NCBI GenBank assembly: GCA_029880325.1
Contig: JAOUOP010000003.1
Coordinates: forward strand, 62,001 to 126,000
Direction of reading: 5' to 3'
Length of the DNA: 64,000 nt
Source: Myxococcales bacterium
GTDB taxonomy: Bacteria > Myxococcota_A > Polyangia > Polyangiales > JAFGIB01
Position numbers and translations under genes: made by a program. The notes under the pieces were generated by a model, which did not search any database, was not told the origin of the DNA, and was given only the letters and a program-made list of their open reading frames with translations. This document shows positions 33,965 to 44,591 of the stretch, in pieces (position 1 is the stretch's first letter; each line of letters opens with the position of its first letter).

Positions 33965-34189
33965 GGTGGAAGCTCCGGGGACGGTCGCTGCCCTGTCGAT
34001 CGCTTGCCCTCCGCGCGGTTCGGGGGGCGAAGGGGGATTCGGCGCGGCGCTGTGACGCCGATGATGGCCCCCCACCCCCATAGCGCAAGCGAGCAGTGCC
34101 GTGAAAGCAAGGAAATAATAAGCAGTACTACTTTATGCGATGAGAAATGCTTGTTGGACTAATGGGTGGTCCCGCTCCATGCTCGCGTC

Positions 34190-37100
34190 ATGGCCAACGC
34201 CGACGCCTCCCCGACCATCTTGCAGCTCCCCGGCTCCCGCGCCCTCTCGGAGGCCGCTCTGGATCGTTTGCTCGTCGCAGTCCAGGTGCACAATCCCGGC
34301 GTCGACGCCGTCGATGCGTGCTTCCTGCACGTCGCTGCCGTTGACGGGGAGCCCGACGCGGAAGGCCGCGAGCGCCTTCAGCAACTGCTTCAATACGGTC
34401 CCCGCCGCCCCGCGCGCGAACTCGAGGGGCTACGCCTCTTCGTTGTGCCGCGCCTGGGCACGATCTCGCCGTGGTCGTCCAAGGCCACCGAGATCGCGCG
34501 CATCTGCGGGCTCGATTGGGTGCGCCGTCTGGAGCGAGCCACGGTCTACACGGTCGGAGGCGATGTGCGCGATGGAGCGGCGCTGCGAGAGGCCCTGCGC
34601 GACCGCATGACCCAGAGCGTACTCGACGGGGCCGCCCAACTCACCGCTCTCTTCGAGCGCACCGAGCCGGCTCCGCTGGCCCGCGTTCCGGTCTCGACCG
34701 AGGGGCGCATCGCCCTGGAGCGCGCGAACTTGGAGTTGGGGCTGGCGCTGTCCGCAGACGAAATCGACTACCTGGTCGCCGCCTTTGCCGAACTGCCGGC
34801 CGAGCATGGTCGCGGGCGCGGTCGCGATCCCAGTGATGTCGAGCTAATGATGTTCGCCCAGGCCAACTCCGAGCACTGTCGCCACAAGATCTTCAACGCC
34901 CGCTTCATCATTGACGGTCAGGAGCAGTCCCAGTCGCTTTTCGCCATGATACGCAACACCCGCGACCAGAGCCCCCAAGGGGTGCTCAGCGCCTACGCGG
35001 ACAATGCAGCTGTCATCGAGGGGAAGGGCGCTCAGCGCTTTTTCGTCGACCCCGAAGATGGCAGCTACCGCCGCCACCGCGAGCCCGCGCATATCTTGAT
35101 GAAGGTCGAGACCCATAACCATCCCACCGCCATCAGCCCCTTTCCCGGCGCTTCGACCGGCTCCGGCGGCGAGATTCGAGATGAGGGCGCCACCGGACGC
35201 GGCGCCAAGCCCAAGGCGGGCTTGACAGGTTTCAGCGTCAGCGATTTGCACCTGCCCGCCACTCCGCGCCCCTGGGAGGGCAAGCCGCGCAAGCCCGCAC
35301 GCATTTGCAGCGCTTTCGAAATCATGCGCGACGGACCCCTCGGTGGGGCCGCCTTCAACAATGAGTTTGGGCGCCCCAACCTCGCCGGCTACTTCCGCAG
35401 TTTCGAGTTGGAGGTGGAGGGACCTCTGGGCATCGAGCGCCGTGGCTACCACAAGCCGATCATGCTGGCTGGCGGTCTCGGCAATGTTCGCCCGGAACAC
35501 GTGCAGAAGGGGCGCATCCCCGCGGGTGCGCCGATCGTGGTCCTGGGCGGACCCGCGATGCTCATCGGCCTCGGTGGTGGCGCAGCTTCTTCGATGGCCC
35601 AGGGCGCTTCCGATGAGGCCCTCGATTTTGCCTCGGTGCAGCGCGATAACCCCGAGATTCAGCGTCGCTGTCAGGAGGTGATCGATCGCTGCTGGGCCCT
35701 GGGTGAGCACAACCCCGTCGTTTCGATTCATGATGTGGGTGCTGGCGGTCTCAGCAACGCGCTGCCCGAGCTGGTGCACGACTCCCAGCGCGGTGCGCGC
35801 TTTCAACTGCGCGCCGTCCCCAACGCCGAACCCGGCATGAGCCCGCTGCAGATCTGGTGCAACGAGGCCCAGGAGCGCTATGTGCTGGCGCTCGATCCGG
35901 AGCGGCTCGCCGACTTCGAGCGCCTGTGTGCGCGCGAGCGCTGTCCCTTCGCCGTCGTGGGGCACGCCAGCGACGACGGGCAGCTGCGCGTCGAGGATAC
36001 GCACTTCGGTGACGCGCCCATCGACATGCCGCTTGCGGTGTTGCTCGGCAAGCCACCGCGCATGGTACGCGATGTGCAAACCCAGCCGCCCCTGCGCGCG
36101 CCGTTTGCGCTCGAGGCTGTCGACCTCAGCGAGGCCATCGAACGCGTCTTGCGCTTGCCCACGGTGGCCGACAAGGGCTTTCTGATCACCATCGGCGATC
36201 GCAGCGTGACCGGCCTGGTGGCGCGCGATCAGATGGTCGGCCCGCACCAGGTACCGGTGGCCGATGCCGCGGTGACCTTGAACGACTTCGACGGCTACGC
36301 GGGCGAGGCGATGGCACTCGGCGAGCGCACGCCGCTGGCTTTGCTCGATGCGGCGGCCAGCGCCCGCATGGCCGTCGGCGAGGCGCTGACCAATCTGCTG
36401 TCGGCGCCCATTGCGCGGCTTTCCGACGTCAAGCTCAGCTGCAACTGGATGTGTGCGGCGGGGTATCCGGGTGAAGATGTGCGGCTCTACGAAGCGGTGC
36501 GGGCGGTGGGGCTTTCCCTGTGCCCCGCGCTGGGCATCGCGGTGCCGGTGGGCAAGGATTCCATGAGCATGCGCACGGTCTTCGCCGACGCCGAGGGCGA
36601 TGCCAGCGTGACCTCGCCGCTGTCGCTGATCGTCAGTGCATTTGCGCCCGTCGGCGATGTGCGTCAGGCGCTCACGCCCGAGCTGCGCCGCGATCGCGGG
36701 CCGACGCGGCTGCTGGCGGTGGATCTTTCAGCGGGCAAGGCGCGTCTGGGCGGCTCGGCCCTGGCCCAGGTCTATCGCGCGCTGGGGCAGACGCCGCCCG
36801 ACCTGGACTCGGCCGCCGATTTTGCGCGCTTTGCCGAGGTCATCAGCGAGCTGCGTCGGCAGGGCAGGCTGCTTGCATACCACGACCGCTCCGATGGTGG
36901 CCTCCTGGTGTGTCTGCTTGAGATGGCCTTCGCCGGCGGCGTGGGGCTCGAGATCGATTTGCCCGCCAACGCCGTAGATGGGTCCACGGCGATCGCCTCG
37001 CTATTTAACGAAGAGTTGGGTTGCGTAATCCAGGTGGGCGAGGCCGACGTGGAGTCCACGCTGGCGGCTTTTGCTGCTGCTGGACTCGAGCGCTGCATCA

Positions 37101-38131
37101 TGCCCATCGGCGTTGCTGTCGATTCCGACTCGGTGTGCATCCGCGCCAGCGGAGCGCTGCTCTTCGAACGCGCCCGCAGCGAGCTGCGTGGCATCTGGTC
37201 GGAGACCACCCACGCCATGCAGCGCTTGCGCGACGACCCCGACTGCGCCGACCAGGAGCAGGCCCTGCGCATCGATGCGGCCGATCCGGGACTTTGCGCG
37301 CGCGTGACCTTCGACGTCGCGGATAATCCGGCCGCGGCCTATCTGGACCTGCGCGAGCGCCCTGCGGTGGCGATCCTGCGTGAGCAGGGCGTCAACGGGC
37401 AGATCGAGATGGCCGCCGCCTTCGATCGCGCCGGCTTTCGCGCCGTCGACATACACATGAGCGATCTGCTCGAGGGATGCCGCAGGCTCGAGGATTTCGT
37501 CGGTGTGGCCGCCTGCGGAGGCTTCTCCTACGGGGACGTACTCGGCGCGGGCGAGGGCTGGGCCAAGTCGATTCTCTTTCACGCCGCGGCGCGCGAACAG
37601 TTCGAGCGTTTCTTTGTGCGCGAAGACCGCTTTGCGCTTGGTGTCTGCAATGGCTGTCAGATGCTCTCGAATCTGCGTGAGCTGATCCCGGGTTCGGAGC
37701 ACTGGCCGCGCTTCGTGCAAAACCGCTCCGAGCGTTTCGAGGCGCGCCTGGTGTCGATGGAGATCGCCGACAGCCCCTCGGTGCTCATGGGCGGCATGGC
37801 CGGCTCGCAGCTGCCGGTGGTGGTCGCCCACGGCGAAGGGCGGGCGGAGTTTTCCGACGCCGCCGAGCAGGGCCGGCTCGAGCGGGCGGGAAGGGTTGCG
37901 GCGCGCTACGTGGATCACCGCGGCGCTGTCACCGAGCACTACCCGGAAAACCCCAATGGCTCGCCTGCGGGCATCACCGCGGTTTGCAATGCCGACGGCC
38001 GCGTGACCCTGATGATGCCCCACCCCGAACGCGTCTTTCGCAGCGTGCAGCACAGCCACCGCCCTCGGGACTGGGGCGAAGACGCGCCGCTGTTGCGCCT
38101 CTTCCAGAACGCGCGCGCCTTCGTGGGCTGA
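34190..38131 (+). CDS. purL: Phosphoribosylformylglycinamidine synthase, large single-chain form
   Basis: A 1,313-residue FGAM synthase, the large proteobacterial/eukaryotic type in which PurS-, PurL- and PurQ-like parts are fused. It shows an N-terminal domain, then [19 protein letters not shown] and [15 protein letters not shown] (the second with V in place of M before E) for the ATP/formyl-substrate site, [12 protein letters not shown] in the second AIRS half, and a C-terminal glutaminase with [26 protein letters not shown] (nucleophile Cys) and MPHPERVFR (His/Glu). It makes FGAM from FGAR, glutamine and ATP in purine synthesis. The ATG at 34190 is the best start. It stands alone between the divergent GST gene and a repeat element. 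Confidence 0.96.
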   Translation: MANADASPTILQLPGSRALSEAALDRLLVAVQVHNPGVDAVDACFLHVAAVDGEPDAEGRERLQQLLQYGPRRPARELEGLRLFVVPRLGTISPWSSKATEIARICGLDWVRRLERATVYTVGGDVRDGAALREALRDRMTQSVLDGAAQLTALFERTEPAPLARVPVSTEGRIALERANLELGLALSADEIDYLVAAFAELPAEHGRGRGRDPSDVELMMFAQANSEHCRHKIFNARFIIDGQEQSQSLFAMIRNTRDQSPQGVLSAYADNAAVIEGKGAQRFFVDPEDGSYRRHREPAHILMKVETHNHPTAISPFPGASTGSGGEIRDEGATGRGAKPKAGLTGFSVSDLHLPATPRPWEGKPRKPARICSAFEIMRDGPLGGAAFNNEFGRPNLAGYFRSFELEVEGPLGIERRGYHKPIMLAGGLGNVRPEHVQKGRIPAGAPIVVLGGPAMLIGLGGGAASSMAQGASDEALDFASVQRDNPEIQRRCQEVIDRCWALGEHNPVVSIHDVGAGGLSNALPELVHDSQRGARFQLRAVPNAEPGMSPLQIWCNEAQERYVLALDPERLADFERLCARERCPFAVVGHASDDGQLRVEDTHFGDAPIDMPLAVLLGKPPRMVRDVQTQPPLRAPFALEAVDLSEAIERVLRLPTVADKGFLITIGDRSVTGLVARDQMVGPHQVPVADAAVTLNDFDGYAGEAMALGERTPLALLDAAASARMAVGEALTNLLSAPIARLSDVKLSCNWMCAAGYPGEDVRLYEAVRAVGLSLCPALGIAVPVGKDSMSMRTVFADAEGDASVTSPLSLIVSAFAPVGDVRQALTPELRRDRGPTRLLAVDLSAGKARLGGSALAQVYRALGQTPPDLDSAADFARFAEVISELRRQGRLLAYHDRSDGGLLVCLLEMAFAGGVGLEIDLPANAVDGSTAIASLFNEELGCVIQVGEADVESTLAAFAAAGLERCIMPIGVAVDSDSVCIRASGALLFERARSELRGIWSETTHAMQRLRDDPDCADQEQALRIDAADPGLCARVTFDVADNPAAAYLDLRERPAVAILREQGVNGQIEMAAAFDRAGFRAVDIHMSDLLEGCRRLEDFVGVAACGGFSYGDVLGAGEGWAKSILFHAAAREQFERFFVREDRFALGVCNGCQMLSNLRELIPGSEHWPRFVQNRSERFEARLVSMEIADSPSVLMGGMAGSQLPVVVAHGEGRAEFSDAAEQGRLERAGRVAARYVDHRGAVTEHYPENPNGSPAGITAVCNADGRVTLMMPHPERVFRSVQHSHRPRDWGEDAPLLRLFQNARAFVG

Positions 38132-38224
38132 GGGCTGGCAGCGAGCCAACGAGCGTCAAGATTGTGGCGAATTCGACAACAATGCTTTTGAAATACGCGT
38201 GATTGTCTCGAATTTGCCGATCTA

Positions 38225-38390
38225 CGAGAGCGGCGATCGGTTTGAAATCGCCGCAAATTCGCCAGCGAGAGCGGGTGCAGCGTGCCGCTACGGTGCCGAA
38301 GTCGTAGCCGAGCTACTTCGAGGCGCCGTTGCGGTGCGCTGGGCCCGCTAAACCCGCGAAGTTGTGGTGGTTTCAAACCGATCGCCGCTC
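38225..38390. repeat. MITE-like near-palindrome, copy 2
   Basis: The 357-bp gap between purL and egtD holds a 166-bp near-palindrome and no gene. The outer 21 bp (from AGAGCGGCGATCGG at 38227 to 38247) are perfectly repeated in inverse at 38371-38391, and pairing continues with mismatches to a small central hairpin (GTAGC-CGA-GCTAC). TA dinucleotides flank it (38223-38224, 38391-38392); the right one is in CTAG. The transcript could form a very long hairpin and might also serve as a terminator for purL. It is probably related to the other two elements in the window. Confidence 0.65.
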
Positions 38391-38488
38391 TAGGCTGTCC
38401 TCTGCGAGTGACCGGTAGGCGGACTTCCCTCGGGGTCGCCCGTCGTCGCGGTCAGTCGGCTACCTATTTACCGCGACGTGAGGACGCC

Positions 38489-39514
38489 ATGACCAACACC
38501 CCTTCCCCCATCGCTGTCAGTCATGGGCAATCGCACGCGCGAGAGGCGCTGCGCACCGATCCCGAGTTGGCCGGCGTGCTGCAGGGACTGCGAGGCAAGC
38601 CGCCGAGGCTTTCGCCGAGGTGGTTCTACGACGCACTCGGCTCGGCGCTGTTCGAGGCGATCACGCGGCTTGACGGCTATTATTTGACGGGCTGTGAACT
38701 CGAGATCCTGGAGGGTCCGGCGCGCGAGTTGGGCGCGTCTTTGGCCGAGGGGCTCGCCGTGGTGGAGCTGGGCAGCGGTAGTGCCGACAAGATCGCCCGG
38801 CTGTTGCCCGGCTTGCGCGCTCCCCGCGCCTTCCATCCGGTCGACGTGTCGCGGGCGGCGCTGCGTGTGACCGAGCGGCAGCTTCGCGCGGCCTTTCCCG
38901 ATCTACCCGTCGAGGGGCTCCAGGCCGACTTCGGGGCGCGCGCTCGCATGCAGCCACTTTTGCGCTCATTGGCGGAGCAGGGGCCGCTGTTGCTCTTCTT
39001 TCCGGGAAGCACCGTGGGCAATCTGGAACGCGATCAGGCGGTCGCTCTGCTACACGACCTCGCCACGGCCGTTCCGGCCGGCACTCCGTTGCTACTCGGG
39101 GTCGATCTGGTCAAGCCGTGGTCGCTGCTCGAGGACGCCTACGATGATCCCGCAGGTGTGACGGCGGCCTTCAATCGCAACGCGCTCTGCCACCTCAATG
39201 CGCGCTTCGGCAGCGATTTTCAGCCGCGTCGCTTCCGTCACGAGGCGCGCTGGAACGAGGGCCATCAGCGGGTCGAGATGTGGCTCTGCAGCGACGGGGA
39301 ACAGACGGTGAAATTCGGCGACGCGCGGCTGCACTTCCGCGAGGGCGTGGACATTCACACCGAGAGTTCCCATAAATATGATCGCAGACGCGTGCAGCAG
39401 CTCGCGGCGCGCGCCGGCTGGCACCTCACGGCCTGGATCACCGACACGCGGGGCTACTTCGCCGAGGCCCTGCTTCTGCGCACGGCCGACACCGACCATG
39501 CATCGGGCTTCTGA
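38489..39514 (+). CDS. egtD: L-histidine N(alpha)-methyltransferase EgtD
   Basis: A 341-residue SAM-dependent methyltransferase of the EgtD family. SPRWFYDALGSALFEAITRL followed by GYYLTGCELEIL is the family N-terminus with the histidine-contacting Tyr, VVELGSGSADKIARLL is the SAM site, LLLFFPGSTVGNLERD supplies the Gly and Asn contacts, and GVDIHTESSHKY holds the substrate-binding Glu/Ser. It trimethylates histidine to hercynine, the first step of ergothioneine synthesis. The usual partner egtB (sulfoxide synthase) is not adjacent. The start at 38489 is set by the domain; sequence upstream is a repeat. Followed after 20 bp by a LysR gene on the same strand. Confidence 0.9.
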   Translation: MTNTPSPIAVSHGQSHAREALRTDPELAGVLQGLRGKPPRLSPRWFYDALGSALFEAITRLDGYYLTGCELEILEGPARELGASLAEGLAVVELGSGSADKIARLLPGLRAPRAFHPVDVSRAALRVTERQLRAAFPDLPVEGLQADFGARARMQPLLRSLAEQGPLLLFFPGSTVGNLERDQAVALLHDLATAVPAGTPLLLGVDLVKPWSLLEDAYDDPAGVTAAFNRNALCHLNARFGSDFQPRRFRHEARWNEGHQRVEMWLCSDGEQTVKFGDARLHFREGVDIHTESSHKYDRRRVQQLAARAGWHLTAWITDTRGYFAEALLLRTADTDHASGF

Positions 39515-39534
39515 CGGCAGTGAGGCGTTGGCCG

Positions 39535-40506
39535 ATGGCGAAGCGAGGCGATTCAGCGAAGGGCGCCGTTGCCAGTGTCGACCCGCTCGCTTCTCCTTCG
39601 CACCTGCCATTACTTGCGGCTTTCGTGGCCGTGGTAGACAGCGGTAGCTTCACGGCAGCAGCGCGGCGCACGGGAGTGGACAAGGCGCTGCTGAGCCGGC
39701 GCGTGCGCGCCCTGGAGCAGGCGTTGGAGCTGCGACTGCTCAATCGCACCACCCGCACGATTTACGTGACCGACGTGGGCCGCGCGCTCTACGACCGCAG
39801 CGCGCCGCCCCGGGCAGAGGTCTTCAGTGCTCTCGAACAGGCGGCCGCCAGCGATAAGATCGGTGGCACGGTGCCGGTGGCCACAGCACCGGCGCTCAGC
39901 GAGGAGGTGTGGGGGCCGGTGCTGGTCGAACTCGCGTGGAAGTATCCGCAGCTCGAGGTCGAGCCGCGGGCGACCGAGACACTGGTGAGCCTGGTCGAGC
40001 AGGGCTTCGATGTGGCGATTCGCATGGGCCGACTGCCCGACTCCTCCACGGTCGCGCGCAAGCTGGCCTGCTGGCGCCATGTGCTGTGCGCGGCGCCGAG
40101 CTGGGTGCAGGCCCATCCCGAGGTGCGCTCGCCAGCGGACTTGGTCGAGCACTGGATCCTCTACACGGACGTGCCCATGGCGAGTTCGTGGCGCTTCGAG
40201 CGCGGCGATCAAGGTTTGCAGGTGAAGGTGGCGAGTCGAATGCGCACCGACAATGGCGAAGTGATGCTGGCCATGTTGCGTCAGGGTATGGGAATCAGCG
40301 CGCTGGCGCCCTTTCAGGTGGCCGATCTCATCGCGCGGGGTGAGCTGGTGCGCTGTCTGCCCGACTGGCGCGTGGGCCATCAACATGGAGTTTATGTTGT
40401 GTTGCCGCACGCGAGCCACACTTCGGCGCGGGTCGAGGTCGTCGCCCAGGCGGTGGCCCGGCGCGTGAGCGAGCGGGAGCTGAGCTGGCGCCGGCTTGGC
40501 GATTGA
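39535..40506 (+). CDS. LysR family transcriptional regulator
   Basis: A 323-residue LysR-type regulator. The winged helix-turn-helix is at residues about 24-80: LLAAFVAVVDSGSFTAAARR, TGVDKALLSRRVRALEQAL, then LRLLNRTTRTIYVTDVG. The C-terminal half is the periplasmic-binding-protein-like effector domain (FDVAIRMGRLPDSSTVARKL, MLRQGMGISALAPFQVADL). It resembles the CrgA/AaeR-like subgroup. No ligand can be assigned. The ATG at 39535 is 20 bp after the egtD stop; a GTG at 39520 is possible. LysR genes are often divergent from their target; this one follows egtD in the same direction, so co-transcription is possible. Confidence 0.88.
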   Translation: MAKRGDSAKGAVASVDPLASPSHLPLLAAFVAVVDSGSFTAAARRTGVDKALLSRRVRALEQALELRLLNRTTRTIYVTDVGRALYDRSAPPRAEVFSALEQAAASDKIGGTVPVATAPALSEEVWGPVLVELAWKYPQLEVEPRATETLVSLVEQGFDVAIRMGRLPDSSTVARKLACWRHVLCAAPSWVQAHPEVRSPADLVEHWILYTDVPMASSWRFERGDQGLQVKVASRMRTDNGEVMLAMLRQGMGISALAPFQVADLIARGELVRCLPDWRVGHQHGVYVVLPHASHTSARVEVVAQAVARRVSERELSWRRLGD

Positions 40507-40511
40507 GAGCT

Positions 40512-41066
40512 TCAGGCGTACAAGGCGTCGAACTCGAGCGCGATGCCGGGCGGGTCGAGTTCGATGCGGCCTTCCTGCCATATACGCGTGACGATGTCCC
40601 CGGTGTCGCGCCGGCTGTGCTGGATGATGCTGCGGCGCTCGGTTTTGATCAGCAGGTAATGCTGGACGCTCGGCAAGCGAAAGTAGTCGTCGAGCTTGGC
40701 GCCGGTGTCGCGTCCCCGGGTGCTGGGGCTGAGCACTTCGATGACGATGGACGGTGAAGGCAGCGCGGTGGCGTCGTCGGGCACCCGTTCGCCACATTGC
40801 ACAACGGCGTCGGGCTCGTAAGCCGTGGTGTCGTCGATGGGTACAGCCATGCCGTCGGCGAAGGCTTCGCAAGGTAGCCCGCGCTCGGCAATGGCGTCGC
40901 GCAGTGCCGCCCAGACGCGCGCCTTCATGCGGGCGTGGGCGGCCCGCTCGGGAGCCATCGCGACCGGTATGCCTGCCACCAACTCGTAGCGAGGGGACTC
41001 CGGTTGCGAGCCCAGCCACTCGACGAATGCGTCGAACGTCATTTTTTCTGCGCTCGCTGCCTTCAT
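40512..41066 (-). CDS. Uma2 family (DUF820) putative endonuclease
   Basis: A 184-residue protein of the Uma2/DUF820 family, a PD-(D/E)xK nuclease fold. The core YEPDAVVQCG and IVIEVLSPSTRGRDTGAKLD carry the catalytic Asp and Glu; the usual lysine on the second half (K of TGAKLDDYF) is present, then YLLIKTERRSI. Family members are abundant in cyanobacteria and some Myxococcota; their function is unproven. It converges on the LysR gene with a 5-bp gap. Uma2 genes spread readily and often occur in many copies, so mobility is plausible, though no transposase is next to it. Confidence 0.82.
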   Translation of the reverse strand: MKAASAEKMTFDAFVEWLGSQPESPRYELVAGIPVAMAPERAAHARMKARVWAALRDAIAERGLPCEAFADGMAVPIDDTTAYEPDAVVQCGERVPDDATALPSPSIVIEVLSPSTRGRDTGAKLDDYFRLPSVQHYLLIKTERRSIIQHSRRDTGDIVTRIWQEGRIELDPPGIALEFDALYA

Positions 41067-41127
41067 CCATCAAGTCTAGCGCGAATCGAATACGACTTCA
41101 CGGAACGGCCTTGCCGGTGCCCGCCGA

Positions 41128-44100
41128 CTACCGATAACGCCACGCCAGCGAGAAGTTGAATGTCAGCTCCCCGCCATTGGGAAGAGCCGGGGGAGCGCCG
41201 GTGTCGATGGGCTGGGCGAAGTGCAGGCGCAGCACCAGGGGGGCGAAGCCGAAATTGAAACCGAAGACCAGGTCGAACACCCGGTGATCCCAGAGGTCGG
41301 TGAAGTTATCGCCGACGCCGCCGAAGTCCGACGCGAGCACGCCCTCGATGTCGATCAATGGGTAGTCGGAGAGCGTGAGTAGCGGAAATTGAAGCTCGAT
41401 CGTGCTGTGGAAGAACTGGCGTCCGAGCAGGAAGTCCACGTCACCAAAGGGAACGCCGCGCAGGGTATGGAAGCTCGAGAGAAAGAATTGGGGCGCGCGT
41501 TCGTCGCCGGTGGTGTTGCCCAAGGCACCGCGTACGAGCAGGTTTGATGCGCCGTAGATGGGCAGGTATTGCTCGGCGTCAAAGCGGAGCTGCCGGTAGC
41601 TGACCTGGTCGAAGGGCTGGATACCGGCGGTGTGGGTCAACAGCAGTGAGTGCCCGCGGTAGGGGCCGGTGCTGCGGTGGTAACCGATGGTGCTGTAACC
41701 GAGGGTGGCGGTCTGCTCGATCTGAAAGCGCGTGCCGGCGTTGTGTTCCCGCCAGGGTGTGAGCAGGTCGTCGGGTACGCCGTCTGCTTTCCCGGGCTCG
41801 CTGAGCTGATCGGCGAGACGGTCGGTGACGAAATAGTCGATGCCGCCCGCGGCCAGCGAAGCCTGGGCGTAGAAGAAGCGGCTGAAGGGGTAGCGCGCCA
41901 GGCCTTGGGCGCCGAAGAAGCGCTGGTAGGAACTGAAGTCGTAGTCGTCGCCGTAGCGCCGCACGAAGGTCTCGTCGATGCGCGCGCTGACGTCGTGGAA
42001 CAGGCCCGCGCCCCAGATCACGCGCTGTTCCTGGTTGACGTAGGTGAGCTCGGCGTCGATGCGTCTGAAGTCGCCGAAGACCGAGGCGCCCAGGATCAGG
42101 CCGTGGTCGCGCAGGCGGTCAGAGGCCGTCGCCACCAGGCTGCCGAAGACGGCGCTGCCGCTGAAACCCGCCAGCAGAAATAGGGCTCCTGGCTGCCAGT
42201 TGGAAATATCGAGCGGGTTGTAGTCGCGGTCGACCAGCAGCGGGGTGCGCGGCATCGCTGGCGCCCCTTCGTCGGGCGTCTGCTCCATGGGCTCGCGCCG
42301 CAAGAGGTGCTGCTCGGGGATGCGTATGGGCAAGCGCCGCCCGCCCTGGTGATGCAGCGCCCAGAGGCTGCCGTCGGGCCCCGGTGCGACGTCGAAGAGT
42401 CCGGTGGTGACCTCGGTCTTCTGCAGCAGCTTGCCATCGCGCACTTCGTAGATGTTGGCGCCGGCGTCGTCGTAGGTGGTAAAGACCACGTTGCCGTTCG
42501 GCAGCATCTGGGGATCGAAGTGATCCTGGGCGTCGGTGGTCAGGCGCTGGAGACGGCCGGGGCGTGTGGGATCGACGAGGAAGAGGTTGTAGCGGCCGTG
42601 GCCGGTGGCATCACTGGTATAGATGATACCGCGCGGGCCCCAGCTGAGTTCGCGTTCGGCGTGCACATCGCGGGTGAGCCGGTAGATCGAGCCTCCCGGA
42701 TCGCGCACGTCGGGAAGCATGAAAAGGTCCTTCTGGCCATCTTCGGTCAAGCCGATGAAGGCGACGCCGCGACCGTCGGGCGATAGCGCGACGGCGTCGA
42801 TGGTCAGCAGGCGGTGGCGCTCGAAGGAAAGCTCCCGCCGGCGGCGCAGGCCCAGCTCGACCTCGAAGCCGCATACTCGGCTGGCGCTCTTGCCGCGCTC
42901 GCCGCAGGCGATGACGTCAACGTCATGGTCGAAGCGCTGGTGGTAGATCACGTCGCGGCCTTCGCTCTCGGCGACGAAGACCAGGGCCGAGTCGCCCACA
43001 TCGAAGTTGCGGCCTGCCACCGGATGCAGGGTCTCGACGCCGGGGCGGCCGTCGCGCACGACCTCGAGCCCGTGGGCGGGGTCGTGGCGGTCCATCAGGT
43101 GCAGCGTGTTTTGGCCGGTTTCGAGGTCGATGCTGCGGTAGAGCAGCACGTGGCCGTTGGGGGCGGCGGCCAGGGCCTGGACGTGGCCTTCGACCGCGGT
43201 GATCACCACCATGTCGGTGCGATCCTGGTCGCTGTCGAGGAAGCTCTGGAAGGCGCGCCGTTTGATCCAGCGTTCGAAGCGCGCAGACAGCAGTCGCGGG
43301 CGGTCGCCGGTGACGCGCGCAACCAGGCTGCTGAAGTCGCCGACACCACCCTCGCCGCGGTTTTGCAGAAGCCGCGGGGTCTCCTCGATGATGCGTTGGA
43401 TCGTGCCCTTGCCGTAGGTCTCTTCGAGGAAGGCGCAGCGCACCTGGCCGCCCTTGTAGATCCACATGCCGCTCTGTAGCCGTTCGTCGAAGAAGTCGCC
43501 GAGCACGCGGCCTTCCGCGGTCGGGTTGACGATCAGGTCGCGTACCAGCATCTCCGCTTCTCGATCGATGCCGTGCTTGGCGTAGTACTCGGCCAGGCCC
43601 TCGATGAACCACAGCGGAATCTGCCGCCAGGGTGGACCCGGCGTGCCGGCGCGCTCGGCGACGGTCAAGAGCTTTTGGATCGTGAATTCGTGGGCCAGCT
43701 CGTGGGTGGAGACGTCTTCGAAGAGGCGGTGGTCGCCGAAATAGGGCAGCGAGACCTCCAGGCTCATGGGGCTGGTGACACCGAGCACGCCCTCCTGGAC
43801 AGGGAAGAGATCGGTTTGCAGGAATTCGATGTAGCTGCTGTACAGGAAGTAGCCGAAGGTGCGCTTGGGCGCGTAGTCGAAGACCGTGGCCAGGTAGCGG
43901 TAGCTCTTGTCGATACTGGCGGCGGCGCGTTCGGCGATGTCGCGCTCACGCTCGTAGAAGTAGAGGCGGATGCCGCCAGCAGCGGCGAGCTTGCCTCCCC
44001 GATCCTCGCTGGGGCTGCCCTCGTAACTCGGGGTGTCGCTTTCGGCGCCGCCCGGCTCCGAGGGTGTTTTCGCCTTGTCCGCTGTTGTCGGTGCTGTGGT

Positions 44101-44472
44101 TTCGGCGGCGGCGCGCGCGGTCTCGCCGTCGTCTGCCTTTTCGGGTGTTGTCGCCGCCGCCGGGCCGTGGGGCGCCTGCTCGAGGCCCGGCCAGGCCCAG
44201 GTCGCGCCGCTCGAGGGCGGGCGAAAGGGGCTCAGATGAAAGCGCGGTCCCGACTGCCACTCGATGTCGAGGTCGAGGCGTTCCTTGCGCAGAATGTCCA
44301 CGTAGCGCCAATCGAAGTCGGCGTAGCGCACATTGGTTTGGCTGGGCCGGCGCGGGTGGACCAGCAACTGGGCCTGGGCCGCGTTGGCGCTGACCAGCGA
44401 GAGGCCCAGCGCCGTCAGCGCGAAGAGCATCCGCGTGAGCGCGGTACGATTCCTATGGCGCGGCTGGAACAC
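41128..44472 (-). CDS. Exported metallopeptidase / beta-propeller / outer-membrane barrel protein
   Basis: A protein of about 1,114 residues with a signal peptide (RTALTRMLFALTALGLSLVS ending NAAQAQ). Three regions follow: a gluzincin-like peptidase domain with DVSTHELAHEF (HExxH) and FIEGLAEYYA (downstream Glu); a TolB/PD40-type beta-propeller with repeats such as VALSPDGRGVAFIGL and QMLPNGNVVFTTYDD; and about 380 C-terminal residues of alternating strands with aromatic edges, ending LTFNFSLAWRYR, as in BamA/surface-antigen barrels. It should span the outer membrane with peptidase and propeller on one side. An Ala/Glu/Pro/Thr linker follows the first 80 residues. GTG 44472 gives a charged n-region; ATG 44430 is the alternative start. 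Last gene of a group of three. Confidence 0.72.
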   Translation of the reverse strand: MFQPRHRNRTALTRMLFALTALGLSLVSANAAQAQLLVHPRRPSQTNVRYADFDWRYVDILRKERLDLDIEWQSGPRFHLSPFRPPSSGATWAWPGLEQAPHGPAAATTPEKADDGETARAAAETTAPTTADKAKTPSEPGGAESDTPSYEGSPSEDRGGKLAAAGGIRLYFYERERDIAERAAASIDKSYRYLATVFDYAPKRTFGYFLYSSYIEFLQTDLFPVQEGVLGVTSPMSLEVSLPYFGDHRLFEDVSTHELAHEFTIQKLLTVAERAGTPGPPWRQIPLWFIEGLAEYYAKHGIDREAEMLVRDLIVNPTAEGRVLGDFFDERLQSGMWIYKGGQVRCAFLEETYGKGTIQRIIEETPRLLQNRGEGGVGDFSSLVARVTGDRPRLLSARFERWIKRRAFQSFLDSDQDRTDMVVITAVEGHVQALAAAPNGHVLLYRSIDLETGQNTLHLMDRHDPAHGLEVVRDGRPGVETLHPVAGRNFDVGDSALVFVAESEGRDVIYHQRFDHDVDVIACGERGKSASRVCGFEVELGLRRRRELSFERHRLLTIDAVALSPDGRGVAFIGLTEDGQKDLFMLPDVRDPGGSIYRLTRDVHAERELSWGPRGIIYTSDATGHGRYNLFLVDPTRPGRLQRLTTDAQDHFDPQMLPNGNVVFTTYDDAGANIYEVRDGKLLQKTEVTTGLFDVAPGPDGSLWALHHQGGRRLPIRIPEQHLLRREPMEQTPDEGAPAMPRTPLLVDRDYNPLDISNWQPGALFLLAGFSGSAVFGSLVATASDRLRDHGLILGASVFGDFRRIDAELTYVNQEQRVIWGAGLFHDVSARIDETFVRRYGDDYDFSSYQRFFGAQGLARYPFSRFFYAQASLAAGGIDYFVTDRLADQLSEPGKADGVPDDLLTPWREHNAGTRFQIEQTATLGYSTIGYHRSTGPYRGHSLLLTHTAGIQPFDQVSYRQLRFDAEQYLPIYGASNLLVRGALGNTTGDERAPQFFLSSFHTLRGVPFGDVDFLLGRQFFHSTIELQFPLLTLSDYPLIDIEGVLASDFGGVGDNFTDLWDHRVFDLVFGFNFGFAPLVLRLHFAQPIDTGAPPALPNGGELTFNFSLAWRYR

Positions 44473-44591
44473 GGGGCGTGCAATGGAGGCGGGAGTGTTG
44501 GAGGGATTGCGCCGTGGCTGGTCCGCGCCCGCGCGTCGCAGTACTCCATGCTTTTCGAGGCTGCGCAACAGGTTGAATCCGGGCGTGGGAG

